DNA from: JACMLD01 sp963705285
Lineage (GTDB): Bacteria; Bacteroidota; Bacteroidia; Chitinophagales; Chitinophagaceae
NCBI GenBank assembly: GCA_963705285.1
Contig: OY970066.1
Location: forward strand, 4,774,001 to 4,838,000
Direction: 5' to 3'
Length of the DNA: 64,000 nt
In this document: positions 9,047 through 17,668 of the stretch, in pieces
Layout: each line of letters opens with the position of its first letter
Position numbering within the stretch: the stretch's first letter is position 1
Notes under the pieces: generated by a model
The model's input: the letters and a program-made list of their open reading frames with translations, nothing else
Database searches by the model: none
Told to the model about the DNA's origin: nothing
Made by a program: the position numbers and the translations under genes

Positions 9047-10468
9047 ATGCAGGAACTGGTAAGCGCTAAAGTACATGATGAAACAAGGCAGGGCGAGGCC
9101 TATCTGCCAGGAGCTTCCACGGGCAAGGCTTTCCGCAAACATTTCTATATAGAGAGTTATGGCTGCGCTATGAATTTTGCAGACAGCGAAGTAGTGGCAT
9201 CCATATTAAATGAAAACGGTTTTAGCGCTACCCGCAATGCCGAAGAAGCCGATCTCATCTTTATCAATACCTGCTCTATCCGCGAAAAAGCAGAACAGAC
9301 TGTTAGAAAAAGACTCACCGAATTCAGGAAATTAAAAAAACAGAAACCGGGTATGCTGGTGGGCGTGCTGGGTTGTATGGCAGAGCGATTGAAATCGAAA
9401 TTTCTTGAAGAAGAAAAGCTGGTGGATATGGTGGTAGGGCCAGACGCTTACCGAACACTGCCCGGGCTGGTAGAAGAAGCTGAAACCGGCCAGAAAGCGG
9501 TAAACGTGTTACTGAGCAGGGATGAAACGTATGCAGACATTGCACCAATACGTTTAGACAGCAATGGTGTTACCGCTTTTGTAAGCATCATGCGTGGCTG
9601 TAATAATATGTGCGCCTTTTGCGTGGTGCCCTTTACGAGAGGACGTGAAAGAAGCCGCGATCTTTTTTCTATCATTGCCGAGTGCGAAGATTTGTTTAAT
9701 AAAGGCTACCGCGAAGTAACGTTGCTGGGCCAGAACGTAGACAGCTATTACTGGATAGACGATAACGGCGGCAATACGGTGACGTTTGCCATGCTGCTTG
9801 AAAAAGTGGCGCAGCTGTCTCCCCTGCTGCGTGTGCGTTTTAGCACTTCGCACCCTAAAGACATTACCGACGAAGTGTTGTATACCATGGCGAAATATGA
9901 AAACATCTGCAATTATATACACCTGCCCGTGCAAAGTGGCAGCACCCGTATACTGCAACTAATGAACCGCACCTATACCCGCGAGTGGTATATCGCCAAA
10001 GTAAATCGTATTAAACAAATATTGCCCGGTTGTGGATTGTCTACAGATATCATTGCAGGATTTTGCACCGAGACCGAAGAAGACCACCAGGATACTTTAA
10101 GCCTGGTAGACTATTGCCGGTATGATTTGGCGTATATGTATTTCTATAGCGAACGGCCGGGCACATTGGCCGCCCGCCGGTATACAGATGATGTGCCGGA
10201 GCCGGTAAAGAAAACAAGATTACAGCAAATTATTGCGATGCACCGGCAGCACTCGCTGGAAAGCATGCAGCGCGATGTTGGTAAAACATTCAAAGTACTT
10301 ATTGAAGGCGATTCAAGAAAAAGTGATCAGCACTGGGCTGGCAGAACAGATCATAATAAAGTGCTGATATTTCCCAAAGAAAATCATTTGCTCAACAAAG
10401 GTGATTATGTATTTGTAAAAGTAGAAGAATGTACAGCAGGAACCTTGTTGGGGAAAATTGACGCATGA
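9047..10468 (+). CDS. miaB: tRNA-2-methylthio-N6-dimethylallyladenosine synthase MiaB
   Basis: MiaB is a radical-SAM methylthiotransferase that adds a methylthio group to i6A37 of tRNAs reading UNN codons. The N-terminal MTTase domain has the three cluster cysteines C40 (ESYGCAMNF), C76 (NTCSIREKAE) and C110 (GCMAERLK). The radical-SAM cluster motif CNNMCAFC spans C185, C189 and C192, followed by FTRGRERSRD. A TRAM domain closes the protein (about 410-473). The length of 473 residues is normal. An in-frame GTG lies one codon upstream at 9044, but the ATG at 9047 is the simpler start. It heads the conserved Bacteroidetes cluster leading to lptE and secG. The RSR and INTCS contexts separate it from MtaB, which occurs elsewhere in this window. 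Confidence 0.95.
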   Translation: MQELVSAKVHDETRQGEAYLPGASTGKAFRKHFYIESYGCAMNFADSEVVASILNENGFSATRNAEEADLIFINTCSIREKAEQTVRKRLTEFRKLKKQKPGMLVGVLGCMAERLKSKFLEEEKLVDMVVGPDAYRTLPGLVEEAETGQKAVNVLLSRDETYADIAPIRLDSNGVTAFVSIMRGCNNMCAFCVVPFTRGRERSRDLFSIIAECEDLFNKGYREVTLLGQNVDSYYWIDDNGGNTVTFAMLLEKVAQLSPLLRVRFSTSHPKDITDEVLYTMAKYENICNYIHLPVQSGSTRILQLMNRTYTREWYIAKVNRIKQILPGCGLSTDIIAGFCTETEEDHQDTLSLVDYCRYDLAYMYFYSERPGTLAARRYTDDVPEPVKKTRLQQIIAMHRQHSLESMQRDVGKTFKVLIEGDSRKSDQHWAGRTDHNKVLIFPKENHLLNKGDYVFVKVEECTAGTLLGKIDA

Positions 10469-10564
10469 TTTTGAGATTTTGGAAACATCCGTCCATGTAA
10501 AATTTGAGATAATACTGTTTTTGGATTTGGTAGGTTTATAGTTACAGGAACTGTTGCATTACAA

Positions 10565-10604
10565 GAAATCTCGAAATTCCGCAATTTCGAAATTTCGAAA
10601 TGGA
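10565..10604. repeat. 8-bp-period run GAAATTNC between miaB and the sigma-54 activator
   Basis: Units GAAATCTC, GAAATTCC, GCAATTTC, GAAATTTC and GAAATGGA follow each other with an exact 8-bp period. Upstream, GATTTTGAGATTTTGG at 10469-10484 carries the inverse words, so the arrangement resembles the inverted heptad pairs elsewhere in the window. Confidence 0.55.
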
Positions 10605-10645
10605 AATTCAGCAATCAGTACAGATTAGATAAAAAGAATTATAAA

Positions 10646-11908
10646 ATGGAGTTACAGTCATTAAAAAACAGGTTTGGCATTATAGGAAATGCACCGGCGC
10701 TTAACTATGCACTGAATGTGGCGGCACAGGTGGCCAATACAGATTTAAGTGTATTGATCAATGGCGAAAGCGGTGTGGGTAAAGAATCTTTTTCACTTAT
10801 CATACATGCGCTCTCTGCAAGAAAACACAATCCTTTTATTGCTGTCAATTGCGGAGCCATACCAGAAGGCACCATCGATTCAGAATTATTCGGGCATGAA
10901 AAGGGCTCTTTTACCGGCGCGGTAGACAGCCGCAAAGGTTATTTTGAAACCGTTAACGGCGGCACCATTTTTCTTGATGAAATTGGCGAGATGCCTTTAG
11001 GTACACAGGCCCGCCTGCTGCGTGTTTTGGAAAGCGGTGAATTCATTCGCGTTGGTTCAAGCAAGGTGCAGAAAACGGATGTGCGGGTAATTGCAGCCAC
11101 CAATAAAGATTTGCTGGAGTTTACACACAAAGGCAAATTCAGGGAAGATCTTTATTACAGGCTTAACACGGTACCTATTCGCGTGCCCGCATTAAGAGAT
11201 AGAAAAGAAGATATCATTTTTCTGTTCCGGAAATTTGTGGTGGATTTTGCAGAGCGTTATAAAACCACCCCCGTACAGCTGGATGACGAGGCAAAAAATC
11301 TGTTAAATAACTATACCTGGCCCGGCAATGTTAGAGAATTAAAGAATATTGCGGAACAGTTGTCGGTTTTGTCTGAAGAAAAACTAATTACTGCCAGCGC
11401 GTTGCAAAGGTTTTTACCTGATCATTCTACTAACCGCTTACCGGTACTGGCCTCGGGCAAAAACAATACAGGCAATGCAGAATTTGCCAATGAACGTGAA
11501 ATGCTGTACAAACTTTTTTTCGACATGAAAAAAGATGTAACAGAATTGAAACGGATGTTTGTAGACATATTACAAAACCCCGCAAATGCAGCATCTGCCG
11601 CTAAATTTGCCAATGAATCTTTGTTCAGGGATCATTCATCTGTAAATGAATTGCCCGCGCAGGTTTTACAGCCCGCATTTATACAACCGGCCACGCAACA
11701 AAACGGACAGCCGGTGTTAATGAATAATGACGAGATACACAACCATGAGGAAGTGGAAGAATCGCTCAACATCATGGATAAAGAAAAAGAACTGATTATA
11801 AAAGCGCTTAAAAAACACCGTGGCAAAAGAAAAGATGCTTCGCTCGATTTGGGCATCAGCGAAAGAACCCTGTACCGCAAATTGAAAGAGTATGATATAG
11901 ATGAGTAG
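10646..11908 (+). CDS. Sigma-54-dependent transcriptional activator (AAA+ and Fis-type HTH, no receiver domain)
   Basis: The 420-residue protein activates sigma-54 RNA polymerase by ATP hydrolysis. The AAA+ domain starts almost at residue 1, with Walker A GESGVGKE at about 40, the sigma-54-contacting loop as GSFTGA near 87 (GAFTGA in most family members), Walker B GGTIFLDEIGEM near 106, and YTWPGNVRELKN as sensor II. A poorly conserved linker (about 270-380) precedes a Fis-type HTH (LIIKALKKHRGKRKDASLDL, then GISERTLYRKLKEYDI). No response-receiver or GAF domain is present, so control must come from a partner protein or from expression level. It sits between miaB and lptE, a placement common in Bacteroidota. 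Its target genes are not known from the sequence. Confidence 0.92.
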   Translation: MELQSLKNRFGIIGNAPALNYALNVAAQVANTDLSVLINGESGVGKESFSLIIHALSARKHNPFIAVNCGAIPEGTIDSELFGHEKGSFTGAVDSRKGYFETVNGGTIFLDEIGEMPLGTQARLLRVLESGEFIRVGSSKVQKTDVRVIAATNKDLLEFTHKGKFREDLYYRLNTVPIRVPALRDRKEDIIFLFRKFVVDFAERYKTTPVQLDDEAKNLLNNYTWPGNVRELKNIAEQLSVLSEEKLITASALQRFLPDHSTNRLPVLASGKNNTGNAEFANEREMLYKLFFDMKKDVTELKRMFVDILQNPANAASAAKFANESLFRDHSSVNELPAQVLQPAFIQPATQQNGQPVLMNNDEIHNHEEVEESLNIMDKEKELIIKALKKHRGKRKDASLDLGISERTLYRKLKEYDIDE

Positions 11909-12040
11909 ATGAAAAAATCTCTGATGTTGTGATCTCGGATCGCAATACATCAAACATCAAAAAAATAAGACATCAGCGATTTCAATTTGACATCAGCGAT
12001 TTTAAATCAGAAATCAAAAAATCAGAAATCAGAAATTACT

Positions 12041-12556
12041 ATGTTGTTTCAAAAGAAATACCTGCTTTATATATTCGCCTGCTTTATTAGCATACTGGCT
12101 ACTGGTTGTCTTCATTATACCATGAAGGAATCATCTATTCCCAAAGAAATAAAAACCATCCGCATCAATTTTATTGAAAACAGGGCCCGGTATGTAAACC
12201 CTCAACTTAGCCAGCAGCTGACAGAACGCCTGCGCCAAAAAATAAACAATCAAACAAACAGAACGCTTACCCAGGGCGATAATGCAGATTTTGATATCAG
12301 CGGTGCCATTACTGATTACTCATTTACCACTGCGGCCATTGCCAACAACCAAACCGCTACCAACCGTTTAAATGTTACGGTGCATATTAAGCTGGTAAGC
12401 CGGGTAGACGAAAAACAAAGCAAGGAAGAAGATGTAACCCGCAGTTTCGACTTTAATGCAAATACCAGTATTGAACAGGCCCAGGCATCGCTTAATGAAG
12501 ACATCCTTAAAAATCTGAGCGATGAAATATTCAACCGTCTTTTTTCTAACTGGTAA
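12041..12556 (+). CDS. lptE: LptE-like LPS-assembly lipoprotein
   Basis: This 171-residue lipoprotein is the likely partner of the LptD barrel that inserts lipopolysaccharide into the outer leaflet. The ATG at 12041 gives MLFQKKYLLYIFACFISILA followed by TGC, a lipoprotein signal with lipobox ATGC. An upstream in-frame start would add a repeat-derived, unlikely tail. The body (SIPKEIKTIRINFIEN, LSQQLTERLRQKINNQT, ADFDISGAITDYS) matches the Bacteroidota LptE family, with a secondary-structure pattern of two helices packed on a sheet. It follows the sigma-54 activator by 132 bp and precedes the TPR-like gene by 27 bp. Synteny with secG supports the call. Confidence 0.8.
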   Translation: MLFQKKYLLYIFACFISILATGCLHYTMKESSIPKEIKTIRINFIENRARYVNPQLSQQLTERLRQKINNQTNRTLTQGDNADFDISGAITDYSFTTAAIANNQTATNRLNVTVHIKLVSRVDEKQSKEEDVTRSFDFNANTSIEQAQASLNEDILKNLSDEIFNRLFSNW

Positions 12557-12583
12557 TTTGCAAGTATATTGCTGCTTATAAAT

Positions 12584-14059
12584 ATGCAGGCACCATTCGA
12601 TAATATCGTTCAGCACCTTTTTCATCAGCCGTCATTGCTTTCGGTTACCGTAAACGAGCTGGAACGCATGGCAGAACAGCATCCTTATTTTGCAGCAGCC
12701 CATTTCTTACTCCTGAAAAAAATGCAGGACACGCAGCACCCGCAATTCAACAGCCAGTTGCACAAAACAACCCTCTATTTTAATAACCCGCTCTGGCTGC
12801 AATTTTTATTGCAACCAGAAAAAGTGCAACATCTTCCCGTGCTTGACAGAGCACCTTTTCTAAGTGACGAACAAGCAAGTATTGAAAAATCTCAGCATAG
12901 CGAACCAGAAGATGATGCAACCATTGCACCTGTTGCCCATCAACATGCAGACACCAACCAAATAATACATCATGAACATCTAAATGCCGAAACAGTCGCG
13001 CCGCAAGTACATACCGGCATGATGGATGTGATTACAGAAGTGTTTCATGAACCGCAGGAAACATTTAATGCGCACAAAGCAATTGAAGAAGCCATGGTTC
13101 AACCGCAGGAAGCTTTTAATGAACCAGCTGCGCAAACCTTAGATGCATCAACAACGAAGGAGGAAATTACTGAACAATCTTCCTCCCAAATAACAACAGA
13201 AGACCTACCAGTAACGGTAGAACCAGTGCCACCACCTTTTTCAATTGAACCAACAAATGATAGTACCGAAAGTGCACTGCTAAACGACGAACAGTTTAAC
13301 CATGTTGGTTTGGTGGAAGGATCCATTGATAATACTACTGAGAACAATTCACTCGAACAAAAAGAGGAAACCTTTGCTGAGATAGATAATTCGGTAACGG
13401 CCATTCCCAAAAATGAAACGTTTAGGGAATCGCAGACTGAACATTTTCCATCGGATCTCGCTGAATCTTTCGACGCCGCCGAAACTACTGCCCCAGGCGA
13501 TGCGTTGCCGGAAACCACTCCTGCCCTGCCGGAAGCTGTTGCAGAAAACACTGCCAATGATGTAACCGAACCCGCTACAGAAATAGAGCAGGCAGATGAA
13601 ACGGCGTTTGTAGCAAGCGGGCAGCCTACTAACCAACAGGCGGAGAAACCGTTATTGAAAATAATTGAAACGCCGGCCGCGCAGGATGATATGCTGTTTG
13701 AGCCGTACCATACCGTGGACTATTTTGCCAGCCAGGGCATCAAACTAAGTAAGGCTGAAACCGAAGCAAAAGATAAACTCGGCCGCAAATTGAGAAGTTT
13801 TACAGACTGGCTGAAAACCATGAAAAAGCTTCCCCAGGCATCCATCGAAAACATCCTTTCCAAAAATGAAGAGTCAAAAGTAGTGGAAGACGCCATCCAC
13901 TCCATTGAAAATAAAGAAGTGATTACGGAGGCCATGGCCGAAGTATTTGAGAAACAGGGCCTGTCAGACAAGGCGGTGGAAGTATACCATAAATTAAGTT
14001 TGCTTAATCCCGCCAAATCAGCTTATTTTGCAGCCAAAATAGAAGACTTAAAACATTAA
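12584..14059 (+). CDS. Acidic TPR-like protein of unknown function, LptE-SecG neighbour
   Basis: I recognise no defined family beyond a conserved Bacteroidota neighbour of lptE and secG. The ATG at 12584 (MQAPFDNIVQHLFHQ) is preferred over a TTG 15 bp upstream. Three parts are visible. Residues 1-100 are helical (ELERMAEQHPYFAAAHFLLLKKM). About 100-380 is low complexity, rich in Glu, Thr, Ala and Gln and probably disordered. The C-terminal 110 residues are basic-acidic helices ending in a TPR-like pair (AMAEVFEKQGLSDKAVEVYH, then LSLLNPAKSAYFAAKIEDL). There is no signal peptide, so it is probably cytoplasmic. secG starts 4 bp later, pointing to translational coupling and perhaps a role near the secretion machinery, which is inference. 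Confidence 0.7.
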   Translation: MQAPFDNIVQHLFHQPSLLSVTVNELERMAEQHPYFAAAHFLLLKKMQDTQHPQFNSQLHKTTLYFNNPLWLQFLLQPEKVQHLPVLDRAPFLSDEQASIEKSQHSEPEDDATIAPVAHQHADTNQIIHHEHLNAETVAPQVHTGMMDVITEVFHEPQETFNAHKAIEEAMVQPQEAFNEPAAQTLDASTTKEEITEQSSSQITTEDLPVTVEPVPPPFSIEPTNDSTESALLNDEQFNHVGLVEGSIDNTTENNSLEQKEETFAEIDNSVTAIPKNETFRESQTEHFPSDLAESFDAAETTAPGDALPETTPALPEAVAENTANDVTEPATEIEQADETAFVASGQPTNQQAEKPLLKIIETPAAQDDMLFEPYHTVDYFASQGIKLSKAETEAKDKLGRKLRSFTDWLKTMKKLPQASIENILSKNEESKVVEDAIHSIENKEVITEAMAEVFEKQGLSDKAVEVYHKLSLLNPAKSAYFAAKIEDLKH

Positions 14060-14063
14060 TTGT

Positions 14064-14396
14064 ATGGTATTGTTATTTGTGATTTTGATTGTGCTGGCCT
14101 GTATAATACTGGGCTTTATTGTATTGGTACAAAACCCCAAAGGCGGCGGATTATCTGGCAGCATTGCCGGTTTCAGCAACCAGTTCATGGGTGTTAAACA
14201 AACAACCGATGTGCTGGAGAAAGGCACCTGGATATTTGCGATCATTGTTGCCCTGTTGTGCATTTTTTCATCGGCATTTATTCCCAAAGGCGCCACCGGT
14301 TCCAACATTTTAAATGAGCTGGATACAAAACCTAAGTCAACACAAAGCGCACCGGCGCAGCAGCCTGCCACACCGGCACCGGTTCCTAACAAGTAA
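14064..14396 (+). CDS. secG: Preprotein translocase subunit SecG
   Basis: SecG is the small accessory subunit of the SecYEG channel in the inner membrane. The 110-residue product has two membrane helices: residues 1-21 (LLFVILIVLACIILGFIVLV) and about 54-73 (WIFAIIVALLCIFSSAFI). The loop between them carries the family signature VQNPKGGGLSGSIAG. The tail is Pro/Ala/Gln-rich, as in Bacteroidota homologues. It begins 4 bp after the upstream gene and is followed by a clear hairpin terminator, so it is the last gene of that transcript. Confidence 0.93.
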   Translation: MVLLFVILIVLACIILGFIVLVQNPKGGGLSGSIAGFSNQFMGVKQTTDVLEKGTWIFAIIVALLCIFSSAFIPKGATGSNILNELDTKPKSTQSAPAQQPATPAPVPNK

Positions 14397-14419
14397 TGCG
14401 CTTACACTATATTTTATGG

Positions 14420-14446
14420 CCCTGTCTGCAAAGGCAGGGTTTTTTA
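14420..14446 (+). terminator. Rho-independent terminator after secG
   Basis: A 7-bp stem (CCCTGTC paired with GGCAGGG, one G-T pair) with loop TGCAAA is followed directly by seven T at 14440-14446. Confidence 0.85.
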
Positions 14447-14531
14447 TTATTTTGGAATCATTTTAGCCGTCGTTGCACGCTTTTGTTTCGCATAAATACA
14501 CGCGCAAAACGTTGTAATACATATCCAGATC

Positions 14532-15548
14532 ATGAAAAAAGCCATACTGATCATTTTGTTGATTGCCCTGCTGGCAGCCGCCTGGTTTGCCTGGAAATTT
14601 TTTGGCCCCGCCACTGCTTTCGAAAGCAAAAGCTATTACCTGCACATTAAAACCGGCAGTACTTACCACGATGTACAAGCCACCCTGGAGAAAGATACCG
14701 TACTGAGCAATCCCGCCTTTTTTGAGATGGTAGCCAAAAGAGTGGATTACCCGCAAAAAGTAAAAGCGGGCCGTTACCATATCAAAAAAGGCATGAGCCT
14801 GGTAAATATAGTACGCATGCTTAAAAACGGGCAGCAGGAACCGGTAAACCTGGTCATCACAAAATTGCGTACGCGTGAAGACCTGGCCGGGCTGGCAGGC
14901 CGAAAGTTTGAATGCGACTCTGCGGCTTTTATGAATTACATCAGCAGTGCGGACTCGTTGAAACAATACCATGTAGATACCAATACGGTAATGACGATTG
15001 TTTTTCCGGATACGTACACGTACTTCTGGAATACGACCCCCTCAAAAATATTTGCAAAACTCTACAGCAATTATGAGGCTTTCTGGACGCCCGAACGCGT
15101 GGCCAAAGCCGGTGAACATGGGTTAAACCCGCAAACCGCTTACACCCTTGCCTCCATTGTGGAAGAAGAAACCAACAAAAAAGAAGACAAAGGAAAAATT
15201 GCCAGCGTATACCTCAACCGTATTGAAAAAGGTATGCGGCTATCGGCAGACCCCACTGTAAAATTTGCGCTGCGCCAGTTTGGTTTGAAACGTATTTATG
15301 AAAAACACCTTTTGGTAGAATCGCCTTATAACACCTACCGCAATGCTGGGTTGCCGCCCGGGCCAATTTGTACACCATCTGCTCAAACAATAGAATCAGT
15401 ACTGGCATCGCCCAAAACCAATTACCTGTACTTTGTAGCCCGGCCAAACCTGGATGGATATTCTAACTTTGCAGAAACCTACGAGGAACACCTGAAATTT
15501 GCAAAAGAATACCAGCAGGCGCTCAATAAATTAATGCAACAAAAATAA
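14532..15548 (+). CDS. mltG: Endolytic peptidoglycan transglycosylase MltG (YceG-like)
   Basis: MltG cuts nascent glycan strands at the inner membrane and sets their length. The 338-residue protein (E. coli MltG has 340) starts with a membrane anchor (AILIILLIALLAAAWFAWKF). A LysM-like domain follows at about 40-120 (SYYLHIKTGSTYHDVQATLE, KAGRYHIKKGMSLVNIVRML). The YceG catalytic core has SIVEEETNKKEDKGKIASVY, with the catalytic Glu in the EEET stretch, and RLSADPTVKFAL and SPYNTYRNAGLPPGPIC. The last motif is diagnostic. It lies 135 bp and a terminator after secG, so it probably has its own promoter, and the YihY-type gene follows after 31 bp. Confidence 0.95.
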   Translation: MKKAILIILLIALLAAAWFAWKFFGPATAFESKSYYLHIKTGSTYHDVQATLEKDTVLSNPAFFEMVAKRVDYPQKVKAGRYHIKKGMSLVNIVRMLKNGQQEPVNLVITKLRTREDLAGLAGRKFECDSAAFMNYISSADSLKQYHVDTNTVMTIVFPDTYTYFWNTTPSKIFAKLYSNYEAFWTPERVAKAGEHGLNPQTAYTLASIVEEETNKKEDKGKIASVYLNRIEKGMRLSADPTVKFALRQFGLKRIYEKHLLVESPYNTYRNAGLPPGPICTPSAQTIESVLASPKTNYLYFVARPNLDGYSNFAETYEEHLKFAKEYQQALNKLMQQK

Positions 15549-15579
15549 CCCATCAAATGAGTATAGTTCATTTAAGGCG

Positions 15580-16587
15580 ATGATAAAACTGGAACGACTT
15601 ATACGCCAATCGCTTGTTTTCCGCTTCCTTCAAAACAGGAGCAAGAAAGTTTTTTTGCCGGGCTTTAATGGTGTTGCATTGTACGATGTGTTTAACTTTT
15701 TTATTCGCCAGGTAAAAAAAACAAGCCTTACAGAAAGAGCGGCCGCGGTTTCTTACAATTTTATCATGGCCATTCCGCCTATCTGTCTTTTTCTTTTTAC
15801 GCTGGTGCCGCACCTGCCTTTTATCAGAAAAAGATCATTACAGTTTCAACTGAATAAAATCATTACCGATATCATTCCGGCAAAACAACACAATAAAAAC
15901 CTGGTCAGTTTTGTAAATGGTTTTCTTGATAATCCGCGTATAGGGCTGCTTTCATTCGGTTTTATTTTATTGTTGTTCTTTGGATCTAATGGTATGATGG
16001 GCATTATGCGATCTTTCAATAAAAATTATCCAGGCGCCCGCAAAAGAACGGGTTTAAAAAAAAGATGGATTGCCATACGGCTTACGCTGCTTATTATGTC
16101 GCTGCTCCTCGCCTGCATTGTGTTATTGGTTATGCAGGGCCAAATGTTGAGATGGCTGGGCATTACCAATGCCAGTGTACGCGCAGTAATTGACTGGCTG
16201 CGCTGGATCCTCATCGTAGCATTAATTTTTTATTCCATTGCTTTTATTTATAAGTACGCGCCAGACATCAACAAAAAATGGCGGTTGGTTTCTCCCGGTT
16301 CAATACTTGCCACTTCATTGAGCATCATTGGCACCGTTGGGTTTTCATTGTTTGTAAATAATTTCGGCAAATATGATGCACTGTATGGTTCTATCGGAAC
16401 CGTTATTGTGCTGATGAGCCTTATCTATATCAATTCGCTCATTTTACTGGTGGGTTATGAACTGAATGTGAGTATTCACTCGCTCCAAATCATAGCAGAA
16501 GAAAGGATGCAACAGGCCCCCGGCGAGGTATCCGAGGCGGGTAGCCAGCACCCGGAAACCTTAAGACAGCCGGTTTCAGGCAAATAA
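15580..16587 (+). CDS. YihY/BrkB-family inner-membrane protein
   Basis: This integral membrane protein of 335 residues belongs to the YihY (formerly ribonuclease BN) family, whose molecular role is unsettled. The signature TERAAAVSYNFIMAIPPICL lies near residue 50. About six hydrophobic segments follow, among them IGLLSFGFILLLFFGSNGMM and LLIMSLLLACIVLLVMQG. The family motif YKYAPDINKKWRLVSPGSIL is near 225, followed by YGSIGTVIVLMSLIYINSLI. The C-terminus is a short Glu/Gln-rich cytoplasmic tail. It starts 31 bp after mltG and may be cotranscribed with it. Some relatives are suspected transporters or virulence factors, but the function here is unknown. Confidence 0.85.
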   Translation: MIKLERLIRQSLVFRFLQNRSKKVFLPGFNGVALYDVFNFFIRQVKKTSLTERAAAVSYNFIMAIPPICLFLFTLVPHLPFIRKRSLQFQLNKIITDIIPAKQHNKNLVSFVNGFLDNPRIGLLSFGFILLLFFGSNGMMGIMRSFNKNYPGARKRTGLKKRWIAIRLTLLIMSLLLACIVLLVMQGQMLRWLGITNASVRAVIDWLRWILIVALIFYSIAFIYKYAPDINKKWRLVSPGSILATSLSIIGTVGFSLFVNNFGKYDALYGSIGTVIVLMSLIYINSLILLVGYELNVSIHSLQIIAEERMQQAPGEVSEAGSQHPETLRQPVSGK

Positions 16588-16669
16588 CAGCCCTTTTTTG
16601 AGTCTGGCCGGTTTTGCGAACATCGTTTTGAAGGTTTTGCTTGTCTTATAAACTATAAAAGATGCCTGT

Positions 16670-17272
16670 ATGAAAAAATCATTTTTCTTTTTAGTGATAC
16701 TGGCAGTTTTTTCTGCTTTCATTACTGCACCCGAAGGACTTCCTATTGGTGCCGACATGCCCAAAGCAGATGTGAAAATGAAAGATGTGAGCGGCGGCCT
16801 GGTGTCGTTAAAAGAAGCGGCCACCCCCAACGGGTTGCTGGTAATGTTTAGCTGCAACACCTGTCCGTATGTAATTAAAAACCAGGGGCGCACCAAGGCC
16901 ATATGTGGTTTTGCCAAAGAACAGGGCCTGGGCGTTATTGTACTCAACTCTAATGAAGGTGGCCGAACCAACGGAGAATCGCTTGCCGAAATGCAGGCCT
17001 ATGCCAGCCAGCAGGATTACAAATGGTATTATGCGCTCGACAGCGACAATGTTTTGGCAGATGCATTTGGCGCCAGCCGCACTCCGGAATGTTTTTTATT
17101 TAATAAAAACGGAAAACTTGTTTACCATGGCGCTATTGACGATAGCCCCGCAGATCTTGGCCAGGTAAAACGAACGCATCTCAAACAAGCTATTACAGAA
17201 ATGCTGCAGGGCAGCGATGTAAGTGTAAAGGAATCGCGTTCTGTGGGATGCTCTATTCGCCGGAAAGAGTAG
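16670..17272 (+). CDS. Exported thioredoxin-fold / peroxiredoxin-like protein
   Basis: The protein of 200 residues has a thioredoxin fold of the AhpC/TSA-like group. A signal peptide covers about residues 1-20 (KKSFFFLVILAVFSAFITA), so it acts in the periplasm or is lipid-free exported. The redox site reads FSCNTCPYVIKN, a CNTC pair near residues 61-64. Downstream GASRTPECFLFNKNGKLVYH contains the cis-Pro region (TPE) and a further Cys typical of the PRX_like1 group. It ends with a Cys-containing basic tail. It probably reduces or oxidises thiols or peroxides, but its partner is unknown. A 43-bp hairpin repeat array follows the gene. Confidence 0.8.
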   Translation: MKKSFFFLVILAVFSAFITAPEGLPIGADMPKADVKMKDVSGGLVSLKEAATPNGLLVMFSCNTCPYVIKNQGRTKAICGFAKEQGLGVIVLNSNEGGRTNGESLAEMQAYASQQDYKWYYALDSDNVLADAFGASRTPECFLFNKNGKLVYHGAIDDSPADLGQVKRTHLKQAITEMLQGSDVSVKESRSVGCSIRRKE

Positions 17273-17276
17273 AGTA

Positions 17277-17317
17277 ATTATTAATTAATAATTAAGAATT
17301 AATAATTAATAATTGGC
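17277..17317. repeat. Heptad run AATTNNN after the thioredoxin-like gene
   Basis: AATT recurs with a 7-bp period (AATTATT, AATTAAT, AATTAAG, AATTAAT, AATTAAT, AATTGGC) starting a few bases after the stop codon and running into the hairpin array. Confidence 0.6.
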
Positions 17318-17632
17318 CACACGCGGTTCGCACCGAAGGTCAGACACGTGGTCGGCACCGAAGGTCAGACCGACCCATCATCGGCCACACGCGGTCGGCA
17401 CCGAAGGTCAGACCGCGCCATCATCGGCCACACGCGGTCGGCACCGAAGGTCAGACCGCGCCATCATTGGCCACACGTGGTCGGCACCGAAGGTCAGACC
17501 GACCCATCATCGGCTACACGCGGTCGGCACCGAAGGTCAGACCTACCCATCATCGGCTACACGCGGTGGGCACCGAAGGTCAGACCGCCTATCATCGGGT
17601 AAAGGGGGTCTGCACCGAAGGTCAATCCCTGC
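17318..17632. repeat. Array A: eight REP-like hairpin units, 43-bp period
   Basis: The word CACCGAAGGTC begins at 17331, 17356, 17399, 17442, 17485, 17528, 17571 and 17613. Five consecutive intervals are exactly 43 bp; the first is 25 bp and the last 42 bp. Each central unit contains the inverted repeat GCGGTC...GACCGC (or its near form) and, inside it, ACC-GAA-GGT, so each can fold as a two-part hairpin. The linkers (CCATCATCGGCCACAC) are repeated too. The array fills the gap between two convergent genes. The same hairpin with a different inner loop builds array B at 55368. Confidence 0.88.
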
Positions 17633-17668
17633 AAAGTGACCCGGCAAACGAAATCAGCGATCACCACA

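Noticed and set aside
17331..17632. CRISPR-like regularly spaced repeats (also 55368-55740)
   Set aside because: The segments between the repeats are themselves repeated rather than unique, the repeat folds as a two-stem hairpin, and no cas gene is present.
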